Source: Gremmenia infestans
Lineage: Eukaryota > Ascomycota > Leotiomycetes > Helotiales > Hamatocanthoscyphaceae
Length of the DNA stretch: 64,000 nucleotides
Direction of reading: 5' to 3'
NCBI GenBank assembly: GCA_032629725.1
Contig: JAFEVB010000001.1
Location: 248,001 to 312,000, forward strand
Position numbers and translations under genes: made by a program. Shown piece after piece: positions 33,899-45,604 of this stretch. Numbering within the stretch: the first letter of the stretch is position 1; each line of letters opens with the position of its first letter. Below the pieces are notes generated by a model. That model was not told where the DNA came from, did no database searches, and saw only the letters and a program-made list of their open reading frames with translations.

Positions 33899-35749
33899 AT
33901 GGCAGACTTCGACTCGTCCACGGAAGCTGAGAGCGGACTCATGCAGCTAAAGATTCGCGCCGGGCAACCCCAACGAATAGACAGAGAGGTATTTGTACAA
34001 CAAGGCTGGGAACAAGGTCAACAAACTCTCCAATGGAGCAGTAACGAGAGCCGGACATCAGATGAGGATACAAAACGCCATTTTTCTGGCGTTTCGGTCA
34101 GCTCTGAAAAGAGTAGCAGCAATGCCACTCGGCATTCCTCGGTCACATCAATCACGGGTGATAGAACATCGCTGGATGGCACCCCTGTGAACAGTACACC
34201 ACCACTGCCACGGCCGAGCCCTAAAGAAACGGATGCTGACATGTATATGGCGTCTTACCAGACTCATGCCGGTGATGTTCAATTAAACACGCTCGACGAC
34301 CTCAAAAGTGCCGAGACAATTCACGCCAGTGATCAAAGCGCGTCAACAGCCGACGCGTCCGAACCCCACCGAACTTCGTCTCCAAGAAGCCACATAAGAT
34401 CGACTCATGAGGGATATTCGCAACAATCGCCAGCCCTTCACTTGGGTCCCATGGAGAGGTTTCTTGCGCAAGATGAGTTGGTTGAGCTTGATCCCGCTCG
34501 AATCGCAGAAGATAGAATAAGAATGCGTTCGTTGCGTATAGATGTCTTCAGACTTCGGGCAAAGATCCGCGCAAAGCGGGCAGAGCTCAACGAGAAAGAG
34601 GCAGCTAAGAATTCAGCGGACGAGGCATTCATGAAGTTTGTTAGGGAGCGGGCTTCTCTTTCGTCTTCTTCGTCAACAGCATCTTTGAACTTGCCGGTGT
34701 CTGATCTCCAGGAGTATTATGCCACCATGCAAGCAGCTCGAGATGACTATGGACCTTCCGAGTATGAATACAACAACCTGGAAGAATTAATGGACCAAAC
34801 AGAATTCGCGCTTGACAGCATGGAGGGCCGGTTATACAAATATACGATTTCTCATCCAGATGGCGTTGACACTATAACACCCACTTCCACGACCCTACCA
34901 CCAGCATCACAGTCATTCCTAGGTCTTTCTTCGGAAGCTAGTGAGGACCTTCATCCTCTTCATGCCAAATACCTTTCGCGGCTAGGCGATTTGGATCTTG
35001 CCACAGAAAGCTACGACAACACGCTTCAGGAACGACAAACTCTTCTCTCAAAGCAAGAGACACGGACAAGACTTGGCCTTAATCTTGATGAGGATTCGAA
35101 AAGCTTTTTAGAAAGCCTCCCAGCACGGGAAGCTGCTCTGTTGGATGAAATGACCGAGATCAGAAAAGACCTTGAAATGCTGAAGGCCCAGTGCTTGGAG
35201 GAAGGCATTGATGTTGGAGACAGTAGCCTTGGAAGCCCTGAAGGTAGTGGCAGGGAGAGTGGCAGCAGTAATATTGATACAGCAGAGGGGACTACGGTGC
35301 GAGACATTGGTGGACTGAGAAGCGAACACGATCATAGTATGTTCCCTAAGCTTTTTCCAACATCAGTTGAGGAAAAGGCCAATCTCGAGTTCCTGATCAC
35401 TGAGTTTGACGAGGATAACAAAAACGACCGAATTAATCGATGGCTTCTCTACAAGCTTCGAACGTCTCCTTTGGAGATTGATCTTCTCGCCCAAATCTTT
35501 TTCAGAATTATCAACATGCTGGACATCCGCCAATGGGAAGAAAAGGTCTTGTACCACTGGGAAAAGGACACAGCAAACAAGCCTCCAGGAGCCTTTATAG
35601 CTACGCAGACTAGCAGTACTTCCGCTCCAGCTTCTACAAAACAACACAGTACCCCCAACATCCAACCCATCAGGCCATCTTCTCCAGACTTCTTTTACAG
35701 ACCGACAGTCATTCACAAAGCCAAGAGCGCGCCTGCTTTCCTTGGCTGA
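33899..35749 (+). CDS. Coiled-coil, Ser-rich hypothetical protein
   Basis: Single-exon frame of 616 aa from the ATG at 33899; an in-frame ATG at 33851 would add 16 residues, but the acidic MADFDSSTEAESG looks like a normal start. Residues 1-190 are Ser/Thr-rich and probably disordered. From about residue 195 to 260 there is a strongly charged heptad-like helix (RMRSLRIDVFRLRAKIRAKR), and further helices with Glu/Leu repeats follow to about residue 440. The C-terminus contains a conserved-looking block FPTSVEEKANLEFLITEFD and INRWLLYKLRTSP, ending in a short basic Pro/Ser tail. No enzymatic motif, TM segment or signal peptide is present. I do not recognise the family. The length without stops and balanced composition make it a confident gene. 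Confidence 0.82.
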   Translation: MADFDSSTEAESGLMQLKIRAGQPQRIDREVFVQQGWEQGQQTLQWSSNESRTSDEDTKRHFSGVSVSSEKSSSNATRHSSVTSITGDRTSLDGTPVNSTPPLPRPSPKETDADMYMASYQTHAGDVQLNTLDDLKSAETIHASDQSASTADASEPHRTSSPRSHIRSTHEGYSQQSPALHLGPMERFLAQDELVELDPARIAEDRIRMRSLRIDVFRLRAKIRAKRAELNEKEAAKNSADEAFMKFVRERASLSSSSSTASLNLPVSDLQEYYATMQAARDDYGPSEYEYNNLEELMDQTEFALDSMEGRLYKYTISHPDGVDTITPTSTTLPPASQSFLGLSSEASEDLHPLHAKYLSRLGDLDLATESYDNTLQERQTLLSKQETRTRLGLNLDEDSKSFLESLPAREAALLDEMTEIRKDLEMLKAQCLEEGIDVGDSSLGSPEGSGRESGSSNIDTAEGTTVRDIGGLRSEHDHSMFPKLFPTSVEEKANLEFLITEFDEDNKNDRINRWLLYKLRTSPLEIDLLAQIFFRIINMLDIRQWEEKVLYHWEKDTANKPPGAFIATQTSSTSAPASTKQHSTPNIQPIRPSSPDFFYRPTVIHKAKSAPAFLG

Positions 35750-37660
35750 AGGAGGGCGACGCTGGGAATATCTTAAGTCGTTTCCTTTTGTCGATCTTAG
35801 TGTGTTTGAAGGATGTACTCAACTAAAAGGTATAGATTAATGCTCACGCACCTCTAGATGGGCCTTTTCGGCGCTGGACTTTTAACAGCAGTCAGTTTTG
35901 AGCATTTATTATTCCTAATCTCCTGCCCTTATTGCCTTCAGGGTTCGCTTCATTTTCACATGTGAGTGTGCTTCAAAATTCAACGCGCCGGTCATTCCCC
36001 AATTTACCTCCCCTGATCTTTTAAAGCCAATCACCAAAACACTTGCAGAAGCTGTTACCCAATTGAGGGTTTGCCGGAGTCTGCTTGGAAACAGTAGCGA
36101 ATGTGAGAGCAGCAATATTATGCAGTCGGGGTCATGCAGATGAACATCCGATGAAGAATACTGGCCCGGTCATTATTCAATCTGCTGGGTTTTTGATATT
36201 TAGGCTGTACTGAAACTGCTGTTGTGTGCTTCCACATGGGGTTTACCAGTCGGCTGTGATTTGACCATCGGTGTGCAGGGATGTCTACCTACCTGCCCAT
36301 CATTATGGAACTATTCCCGCTCGAAATAAGCAACCATATTTCCACATCTTGCGTGAATATATGCCGTGTACCCGCACAGTTGGAAGACCTTCCTTCAGTG
36401 GACGATTACTGAAGATCCAAGGTCACCAGATGAGTCAAGTGGTTCGAGGATACGCCAATCATCTTTGTGCTTACTTGCATGTTGGCTGTGTATATCTACC
36501 CCCACGCAATGGACGGTGATGTGAATCACGTGGTGTATTCGCTTCCATCACTTTTTTATCCCGGCAGGTTCACTTTAACCTTGTGATGAGTCAAGTCTAT
36601 GCAAGATGTGTAGGCGGCAGTATGTAGGGTGCAAGGTAACCGATGAATCCCTGAAGTTATCAAGGGGGGTTCCTTTCTAAGACGCACCCAAGCATTCTCT
36701 CTGACCAAGGTAGCCTATCTACGGTTAAAGCTATCCTTTTATTCTACATTCATTGGTCATATCTCTTTTTCTGCATGCTTGTTGCGAGTTACTGCATAGT
36801 CTTCTCAGCACGGTATTGCAGAGTGGTTTTCAGCCCGCCGAGTCGTTCATCGTCGTCAGCATAATCCGTCTATTTTGTTTTGAGGCTGGTTCCCTTCCGA
36901 AATAAACTCGCAAGTTCAACGTATCAATCGAGAGCATGTTATGAACAATCGCGCCTCTAATATTTCAAGAACCGGCGTGTCTAGTAAATAGAGCTGAACT
37001 TAGACGTCGATATTTGTCGTGGGGCCAAAGCTCTTGGCTCCAGGAATAAGTCGGGAAGTTGGCCGCTCCTAGGCTGCGTGACGTTCTTGTGTTAGGGAGT
37101 TACTAGTAATATGTAATTATTACGTGGAAATGATTGTGAAAACAAACCCTCTCGTTGCGATGCGGTTGGTGTAGGACTAGGTACGCACAACGAGCTCTTT
37201 CGACAGTCCTTCGCCTGCGATTTCGTATATTCCGCACATATAGAATTCTGGTGTACGCACATGATGTCGCATCACAGTTATATATCTTGTTCATTTGGCT
37301 GGAATTATTGTACTTGTGCTTTGCTTTTCCGATTCAGGGCGCCCCTTTAGTGGGTCGACCCCTAATTTGCTAAGGCCTTCGCTAAAAACCCAGCTCCCCC
37401 TCCCCCCCACGGCTTCGGGGACTTGCTTTGCGAAGAGATATCCATTTTAACCCTGATGTGTAGTTTTCGCCCTCTTATGCTGTGTTGATTAATTTGAGGA
37501 TCAATACCTGAGGCCAAGTTGGGAATCTATTGTCTAGAATCTCTTTAGGTAGATATTACACGCAGCACTCGACTGACACGTATTTGACTTGCTCAAGAAC
37601 ATGCAGAGTAGAAAGGCAACAGCAACGTATAACATTATTTAGTTTGATAAATTTGTGTCT
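35750..37660. other. Intergenic region with a GC-rich palindromic patch
   Basis: About 1.9 kb without a convincing gene. At 37331-37430 a GC-rich segment includes the palindromes GGGTCGACCC (37352-37361) and AAGGCCTT (37372-37379) and a C-run; its origin is unknown. Everything else is AT-rich with short frames only. Confidence 0.35.
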
Positions 37661-38532
37661 TCACTCTTCAAAAGAAGGAGTGGTAGCGCCCCGCACGCCT
37701 TTGGGCTCCTGGCTTGACTTCGAGTCTTTCCCCTGCGTCCAAATAACTCGCGGTCCATCTCCCGTGTCCGGATCAACTCTGTATATCTTGGTCACCTTTG
37801 TGTTTCTCGTTAGAGCCGGGTATTCCCATCCTTGTATTTCATTAGCAACCATAAACACAAAACAGCGTATATTTTCTTACCTCCCCAAGCCTTGGTAGTA
37901 TCCCAAGAAACATCGTCCGTCGTGACGCTATCTTTCACAACAAGGTACACATCGCCTTGAGACTCTTCCGCATATGCTTGCGAAAGTTCTTTCAAGAACT
38001 GGTCTTTGAATTGCTTTTGCAAATCATCAGGAAACTCGGGTTCGGTTTCCAGCATTTGCTCCCCAATGTTGTACGATACAGATGCGATCCATTTATTGTC
38101 GGCTATGCGTCGCCAAGCGGCGAATTTGTAGTCCGCTTCCGCTGGACTTTGTGCTTCCTGGAAATGGCACGAAGCCCATTGTTTCGCAGCCGTTAACTGG
38201 AGTGGGTAGCCCGTGTAATAGACCGAGGGTAACTTTTCCACCAAGCCCTTGGCCTGAACCTGTTTGACACATGCGTCAACTCCGGGAATGTCATAAGTAG
38301 AACTGATTTTAGCACGTTTTTGAAGGGCTGGGAACTCGGACGTGATGTTCAGCGCATCGATGAGGTCTGATATGACTTGTGGCCCATTCTGAGAGCGTTC
38401 TGGGAGACTGTCGAGAGAAGCTGTGAGAGGAAATGCGTATGAAAGTAAAGACTGAAGTCCGAGAAGATATGCGACGAGACTAAACGTGAAAAGGGATGAT
38501 ATCGTCGAGTTGTTCAACTGAAGGCAACGCAT
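37661..38532 (-). CDS. Secreted hypothetical protein
   Basis: Two exons (38532-37881 and 37830-37661; 50-bp intron with GTAAGA donor and ATACAAG acceptor) give 273 aa. The N-terminus carries a hydrophobic signal sequence (SLFTFSLVAYLLGLQSLLSYA) followed by an apparent pro-region and a KR site (ALQKRAKISSTYD), suggesting Kex2-type processing. Two cysteines flank the middle (DACVKQV and WASCHF), compatible with one disulfide. The splice joins AWG to GWEYPALTRNTKV; without it the frame would run into a short hydrophobic tail. No catalytic motif or known family is recognised. A role at the cell surface or outside the cell follows only from the signal peptide. Confidence 0.8.
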
Positions 38533-38939
38533 AATGAATGAGTTTAGACTACCGAAGTAGTTTGAGGGGCGGACTGCGAATTAAAAAATCAAGCAATCGA
38601 AGAATGTAAAGGTGCAAAGAAAGCAGAGAAACATAAGAGTTGCAGGAGAACGCAGTTAAACAATTGCCCAGCAATGTTTCCTGTCCTTGATCCAAAGGCA
38701 GTAGTGCATGAGTGGATCCCCCAAGCCCCAACTTCCAGTACGGAGTATCCTTAGATCGGTGGGAAATTAACGAAGATCACCGCATCCTTTGGACCCACAA
38801 AGCTCACTCAATGTACTAATAATTACGAGATAGAATCCCAACGGCATGGTTGCGGAGATAAAGCGCGATATCCATACAGCAGGGAACCTGAAACAATTAC
38901 TTTGTTAGGAATAACCAAACTTAAATTCTAAGTCTAAAT
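38533..38939. other. Intergenic between secreted protein and ankyrin-type protein
   Basis: Promoter of the secreted protein gene (minus) and 3' flank of the next. Contains one copy of the 9-mer TACGGAGTA at 38739. Confidence 0.4.
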
Positions 38940-39563
38940 TTAAGAATCGACCTCATCCTTCATCCGTGCACCGTGTCCAATAAGCAGCTCCACAACTTCT
39001 CCACTCCTTTGGTGGCTTATTGCAAAGGGTAGAACAGGCAGCCCAGCGTAATTGCTATTTTCGATGTCCGCTTTTGTTTCATTTAGAAGAAAGGCTAACA
39101 ACTCCGCATTATTCCTTCCCGCAGCTAAACCGACAGCATCGCCATGGTGACCGATCTCAACGTTGACACAGTCAGGATCAAAGGCAATTAGTTCCCTCCA
39201 GACTGGAACGCCGCCGATGACTGCATAGTATCGCACGTCCTCACTAAGGATCATTTGAGGGTTTTGCTGGAGGACGTAGCGGACGACGTCTGCTTTCCCG
39301 GCGCGGGCAGCTTCTTCCAGCACAATTTCTTCGACGGCAGGGAATGTGGATTTGGCATCCAGGAGGACTTTGATACCAGCAGTTGAGGCATTACGAATGG
39401 CAGTTTTCACGAGCTGTTTGTCCTGATGGTCCAGGATCTCCTTCCAAGCCGATGGATCTCCCTCGTCGAATGATGGAGAACTGGGATTCGCATTAGGACG
39501 AGTTTATATAAAAGATCAGTAGAAGATAGTCTCTCACCTCGGATTTTGAGGCACTCCAGGCAT
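38940..39563 (-). CDS. Small ankyrin-repeat-type protein
   Basis: Two exons (39563-39538 and 39480-38940; 57-bp intron) give 188 aa. The first exon encodes only MPGVPQNP and part of a Ser codon. The body shows three to four weak ankyrin-like helical pairs: AGIKVLLDAK, LEEAARAGKADVVRYVLQQNP, AAGRNNAELLAFLLNE and RSGEVVELLIGHGARM. Spacing is close to 33 residues, though the loops are degenerate. No effector domain, TM segment or signal peptide is present. Function is probably protein-protein interaction in cytosol or nucleus. Solitary small ankyrin proteins like this are common in filamentous fungi and rarely characterised. Confidence 0.8.
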
Positions 39564-40403
39564 AGTCTTGATGAAGGGCCGAATAATGGAAGGCGGGGCT
39601 GTAACTTCTATTGAGGAGACATGTAGCGAAAAGAATATATACTTGGAATGGTACTGTCTTTTTCTATAATTAGGAGTGCACGGCGGGTCGTTGTACTTGG
39701 TGGGGTATACTCCGTACCTACCTGCCTACACGGGAATGAATCTACGACTAGCGAGGCTCCAGCCAATCAAGACCTCGAGGGGAGAAGTCATCTATTAATC
39801 CTCGTAAAACTTTCAGCCTCTGTTCTTATTACAAGTATACTAATGATGTAATAGACGAAGGAAACTAATCAGATATACTTAATAATAGAAAACATGTAGA
39901 CGACGAAATTTAAATTACGCACTTAGGAATTCAAAAGTGCCAGGCTGAATTAAGCTCCATAATGGTGGGTTTTTGCTACGCGTGGCATGTCATGGCAATC
40001 CTTGCAAGGGCCCTGTGAAGCGGGGCAACAACGCTCATTACCCTAAACCAATGCGCGAAGGATCCGTACCATCTACGCTCATCCTGTGATTAATATAATC
40101 ATAACACATCTCCATATTTCTACTCCGTACCCAGTAAATGTCATACGTACAAAACTGGGAGAGCTCCGCAGAGTACCCTTTTAGACTACTAGTAGTTGCA
40201 AGCACTGCAAGATTTAGGGAAATGCACTTCCTCCTAGCGCTCCTTCATCGTCACTATGTAGCACTACTCGAGTATCTATATGCTGCTTGAATTTTAAAGA
40301 CCAACCAACATACTTTGAAGTTGAATCTTGTCGTCCCTCAATCTCTTGTTTTCCTTCACTACTCTCCCCTTCTAGTCTTTTACGGTTGTCGTTTTTAGGC
40401 ACA
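39564..40403. other. Divergent intergenic region with two TACTCCGTA 9-mers
   Basis: Upstream DNA of the ankyrin-type gene (minus) and the Ser-rich glycoprotein gene (plus). TACTCCGTA occurs at 39708 and 40121. No coding frame is convincing. Confidence 0.4.
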
Positions 40404-42829
40404 ATGAAAATTCACGGCCGATTCCTCCTATTGCTTCCCTTTGCCTCGCATTCTTTAGCAAAAGTCCAAGATGTAAACGGTTTACTACTTCCACGCGAAT
40501 ATCAGAATTCAACTTCAAATTCTACACTCACCACATCTTCAACATCGTCGGGATCAAGTCACTCTTCTTCATCTAGTCTTCTGTCTCAGACGCATTCACA
40601 GTCGTCGACTTCATCTCAGATACACTCATCGACTTCGTCCCAGTCACATTCATCCGCTTCTTCACAATCACAATCACCGTCAAGTTCCTTCTCTTCAGCA
40701 TCTAGTATCTCAACCCAGTCAAAGTCGATTTCGCAGTCATCGGCTTCATCTCAGACAGATTCAAAAACAAATTCTTCCTCTCCAACATCCAGTCTCTCGA
40801 CCCAGTCAAAGTCACAGACAATTTCACAGACAAGTTCATCCTCTTCATCTAGTCTCTTGGCCAAGACAGATTCCCAGACAAATTCACACTCATCGGATTC
40901 ACCTCAGACAAAATCCCAACAGTCAGGTTCATCCGCGTCCAGTACGACAGCAGCACTTGCACTAATCACGACACCTATCACAATCACGGCCTCTTCAACT
41001 ACCACAGTCCCCGGAGTCACTATAAATACGCATGTATCAACTACAGACTCCAACGGTCATAGTACGGTGGTTCCAGTGTTCTGGCATTGTTGGTTTTGCG
41101 GAGGAGGGGCTGTTTTAGCATGGGGTCTGCCAATAGTCCCTGGAATCTACCCCCCTCCCGTCCCTCCACCAGTCCCTAACTTTCCTACCGTCACGGTAGG
41201 AAATGATGGAAACCCCACACCGGATCCAAGCTCCTCTCAAGATCCAACCAAGACGGATACCACGGCTAAGCAAACCTCATCTTCCTCTCAAGAATCAAGT
41301 AAGACACAGACTACGTCTAAGCAATCTTCGTCTTCCTCCAGTTGCCAACCACGTACGGTGACTGATGCATTCGTATCATGCGCACCGAGCACTTCTGGAT
41401 CTAGCCGAATCTGTGCTACAACCACGTCTGTTGTCAGTGGATGTAGCAGTTCTGCATTCACCACTACCACGACAGGATCTGCACCAGCATGTTCAAAGTA
41501 TATAGAAGGACCCGACGAGGCAGAGGAAGCTTCGGATTGGCAAGATGCAGCAGGACAAGACTACCCTACCTATGTAGGGAACCTCACTCTATCAGTCAGC
41601 CACACTTCTAGCAAAAGCTCGGCGTCTCAAAGCTCTGCTTACACCGCGTCTTCATCAGCATCTCAAAGCTCTTCTCACATCACGTCTTCGTCAGCTTCGT
41701 CAGCTTCGTCAGCTTCGTCAACAATTACCGCTGCACCTGTTTGTAGCGAAGGGAACAACAAATTAATGGGATTCAATAATGAGCCTTCTTCGTGGTGCTT
41801 TTGTGGAGGTCGTGGGCCATACTCAACCATCAGTGGCTCAACAACAAGTTACTGCGCTTTCTCAACTCTGCCAACCCAAACAATCAGTCTGACATCGCAT
41901 TCAACATCTGTCAACACAGCTTGTGTAGTCACCTCGTAAGTGTCTTTCCCAAAATCATCAACAAGCGCTAATTCCAAGTAGAGCGACCAACAGTCTTGGG
42001 GCTTCCCCTACCCTTGATACGTATTGCCAATGTGGCGAGACCATGGTGGGTATTCAAACAACCACCAATTCGGGAGGGACAGGTATTGTTGCATGTGGCT
42101 CTAAAACCCTATCGACAATTGCTCCCAAGACCACAAGTACAAGTGTCGCGGCGACTCCAACACCGGCAGCAGACAAATTGACATGTTACGGAACGGGGGG
42201 CACCGATTGGTGGGGTGATGCACGCCAATCATTCCCACGCGATACAGGGTATATGAACCTCCTTTAATTCCATCCTCCTCCATCTTGCTCCATCCACAGC
42301 ACAATCGAATATATACTAATACATTTTCTCTTTCCCTCTAGTGTATTCTCAATCGAGCACCTATGCGGCACTAACGGGCCCGTATATACCTCCGACCCCG
42401 CCTCCAAAAGCGACGGCGTCTCAGGCGTAGCAGGCGACAGATTCTGGTTCGACAGTGGCGACAAATTCTGCATGTCCACGAACTACGCCCACGGTCTCGG
42501 ATACTGGCAAGACGAGACCACAGGCTGTGGATTAGGGGTTCGGGACCTCATGTTAAACGTAGCATTTTCCGCCGACCAGACTGGTTGCGAGCCTACGAAA
42601 AGCTGGTCTATCCCCAAGAACCAGGATTGTAAAGATATATTCTACAAGCTTCTGGATAGCTGTAAGTGTTGTCTTTGTTCGAATTATTGAAACCCTTTGC
42701 ATGAAAGGCTTATGCTAACTTTGCTACATAGGTGATACAAATACGCAATCCGCTAAGAACGGCGGAGTTTATACCCAGAATACTGAAAATGGGTGTGTGG
42801 ATTGGAGGCTTTGGAGTGTCAATACTTAA
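40404..42829 (+). CDS. Secreted Ser/Thr/Gln-rich glycoprotein with C-terminal cysteine-rich region
   Basis: Four exons (40404-41935, 41982-42248, 42342-42661, 42732-42829; introns 46, 93 and 70 bp) give 738 aa. A signal peptide (MKIHGRFLLLLPFASHSLA) precedes a roughly 150-residue low-complexity Ser/Gln/Thr tract, probably heavily O-glycosylated. A short hydrophobic Trp/Cys/Pro block follows (FWHCWFCGGGAVLAWG, then PPPVPPPVP). A second Ser-rich stretch with a TCGTCAGCT microsatellite at about 41690-41720 leads to a Cys-rich C-terminal half shared by the last three exons (TYCQCGETM, SIEHLCGTNG, GCVDWRLWSV). All junctions keep phase. There is no GPI tail. The architecture fits an extracellular wall-associated protein; the C-terminal region may be a binding module, but I do not recognise it. 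Confidence 0.83.
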
Positions 42830-44214
42830 CATGTAGCAAAGATGAAATTTCCCTTTCCCGGTTAAAAGATGCTCAGAGAAGAGCGGGGTTAAACCTGTTT
42901 AGATGCACTTAAGAGTGAATATATATATTTCGGTATTTCAAAGAATGCGTCGAGTCATGCATGTGCCACCTGATTAATCCCCCCTCAATCTCAGGGGCTC
43001 TCTCGCTTAACATCACATCCACCCATCATGACATCAGACTCCCTTCCTCACGTCCACACCACCCACCGAACATATCCGCAGACCGACGCTATCGCGAAGC
43101 TCAATGAGCATAACATGTCATGCTCCCACAGTAGGAATCTTTTGCTCCATCCATGCTCTCGTGTCATTTTTACGCTACGATATAACGCGTTACCCACCAC
43201 CTACCTCGCTAGCTAGAGTTTGGCATCCAAGTTATACAAACCCAACAACCAAACCAAAGCACTCCATAGTTATCATTCAAAGGTAAATGCATAACTGACT
43301 GAAAGCCGAGGAAACTCCCCCCTTAAGCGCCAAAGGAACTGCCTGCTCTGGGACGTACATTATAGTATTAGACACGTGCAGGCAGGAAAAACGGCACATT
43401 TATTTCATCCGTGGAAAGCGCAGCTAGCAGCTGTAGAACGTACAAAACATTATATCTCGCAATGTCCCTTCAAAGATACGATATAGCACAAATCAATACG
43501 TACCTCGGTGTGAAAGATAATCGTTGTACTATACTAGTATATGACAGGACACCAATTAAACCCCTCACAACTTAGGCACTTAATTTCCCCTCCTCGGCTA
43601 GAACGAGAACAAGAGCAAGGCTTGATCAAAACAGGGATGTATAAGGCAACTATCACAGGGAAAGGAAAGTCACGTGGATACATTCACAGGACACAACACT
43701 TCCCGTCGCATGTTGGTTGTGGACTACCTAGTAGTTCTAGGTTCTAGATGTTGGTGTTGGTTGGTTGGTGTTTGCGGAAGGAAAGGAAAGGAAAAAGAAA
43801 CACTAAAAGGTTCAAGCCCGTCAGAGAAGAAAAAGGGGGTTCCAAGGCATTGTTATAGCTGAACGACATATAGTACATAGCAATGAGACATCAAAGACGA
43901 TTCATCAAAGATACGAGTGAGTAAATAAAGTAAAATGGAATTAAATGAGCGTGAAATATCATGTGTGCACATGTTTCCCGATCGATCCAAAACGCCTAGT
44001 CCCCCGTAGATAGTCATAGACTCGTGATGTACATTAGACCGTCAACCAATCTGTCCACTATCCCTCCCACCGAACTCCTAATCCCATACCGTGCCGTCCT
44101 GTAAATGTATCGTGATGACAAAGGAAAAGTGGCTCAGATAAAGCCATGATCCTCCTTCCATTTCGCGCATAGCATAACAACTAGATAAATCGCATGCTGT
44201 ATTCTGACGAAAAT
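42830..44214. other. Intergenic, no recognisable gene
   Basis: About 1.4 kb of AT-leaning sequence between convergent genes, with only short frames. No tRNA-like structure or repeat noticed. Confidence 0.4.
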
Positions 44215-45604
44215 TCACTCAGAAGTCTTCCTCCCCTTTTTGAACAACGCACTAAAAGCCCTCTTCCGCTTACTCATACTCTTCTGTAAATCATTTTCTT
44301 CGATGCCAAGCCCAATTTGCACGTTGCCATGCAGTGCACTGGGCGAAATCGGTGGTAGGGGCTTCATCTTTATCTGCGCTTCTGATAATGAGATAATGGG
44401 TGCTTGAGGTGAGAAGGAGACGGGTGTTCCTTTGTAGGTGACGCGGTGCTTGGTGACAGAGCCGGGGATGGGGGAGGATATAATTTGGATAGGTGGGGGG
44501 CTGTCTTGGGTTGTGATAGGCGTGGAGATGTTGCGAGTATGGGTAGGGGTGGGGGAGGATAGGTTTTGCATTGAAGGGGTGCAGTTTGAGGTTGGGACCC
44601 GAGTGATGTCGATGGGACTGGGATAGGTGTGTGGTGGACGAGGTGGGGTTTTTGTTGGTGTTGGGCGGCGTGCGAATTTGGGTGGCGAAGGAGAAGGGAT
44701 GGGTAGTGGGCGAGATGGAGGCGTCGACGGCGGTGATCTGTAGGATTGAGGTGCCGTACGGGTAGGAGAATGTTGAGACAGCGGCAAAGGTACGGCGCGG
44801 GATGGTGTACTCTCAGGAACCGAGACCTCGTTGATTATGTTGTTGGAAGTTGACAGGGGTATGGCAGGGCTTTGTTGGACACGACGACGCTGGGTAGACT
44901 GGGAGGATGTGACCCCACGGCGGTGATGCTGATGGCAGTGATCCGCGTTGAGTTGAAGTGTCGAGTTGTGCTGACGTAGAACTTTGACTGTGTTTTCAGC
45001 GGTCACAGCGCGTGTGAGAAGCTTTCGATTGTCTGCCTCGATGCGAGCTATGGCATCGTCAACAGCCTTGACGATTGCACGTGACTAACACATCAGTTGA
45101 AGTCTTCAAAATAATGAAGGGATAACATACAGTGATTGCCGAGGTTTGAAAGGTCAACTGGTGACCAGGAAATGCCGATCTCTGGGAATGAACTACTATT
45201 GGGGATGTATCTTCCAACTCGGCAATAAATTCATGGGTAGAGGATGCTGGTGAGTCGTCCGGCACGCCAGAAGGCAGCTCGAAGATCGAGTCGACCACAG
45301 ACAGTTCTGATGGAGATTTCCGGAGACTGAGAAAGGTATCAAATGCCCACTTGTTACTATCTGGTGTGGTCAACACGCTCCGGCCGGCTGGCGTCATTGG
45401 CGAGACCACGTCGGCCCTCATATATTGCTTCCCAGTAGATGGGTTCGCCCTTAGGAACTCGTTGATTTTTTTGCCAGTAGGGATCCTTTGGAATCCAGAA
45501 GGAACATCTCGTGCAAACTGTCCCGGTTCCCATTGGGTAAATATGGGTGGTATTGAAGCACGAGCCTGAGCCATTGGGGGCAGGCCGTCAGAGTATGTAC
45601 TCAT
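44215..45604 (-). CDS. Pro/Ser-rich hypothetical protein with short coiled coil
   Basis: Two exons (45604-45131 and 45084-44215; 46-bp intron with GTATGT donor and TGTGTTAG acceptor) give 447 aa. Residues 1-110 contain a compact conserved-looking part (FTQWEPGQFARDVPSG, KKINEFLRANPSTGKQYMRA). After the splice a short helix (RAIVKAVDDAIARIEADNRK) suggests a coiled coil. The remainder is disordered, rich in Pro, Ser and Thr with SPT motifs, and the extreme C-terminus is basic (SKRKRAFSALFKKGRK), resembling a nuclear-localisation or membrane-binding segment. I do not recognise the family. An entomopathogen- or transposon-encoded protein of this type (gag-like) was considered, but no protease or reverse transcriptase neighbours exist. 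Confidence 0.75.
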
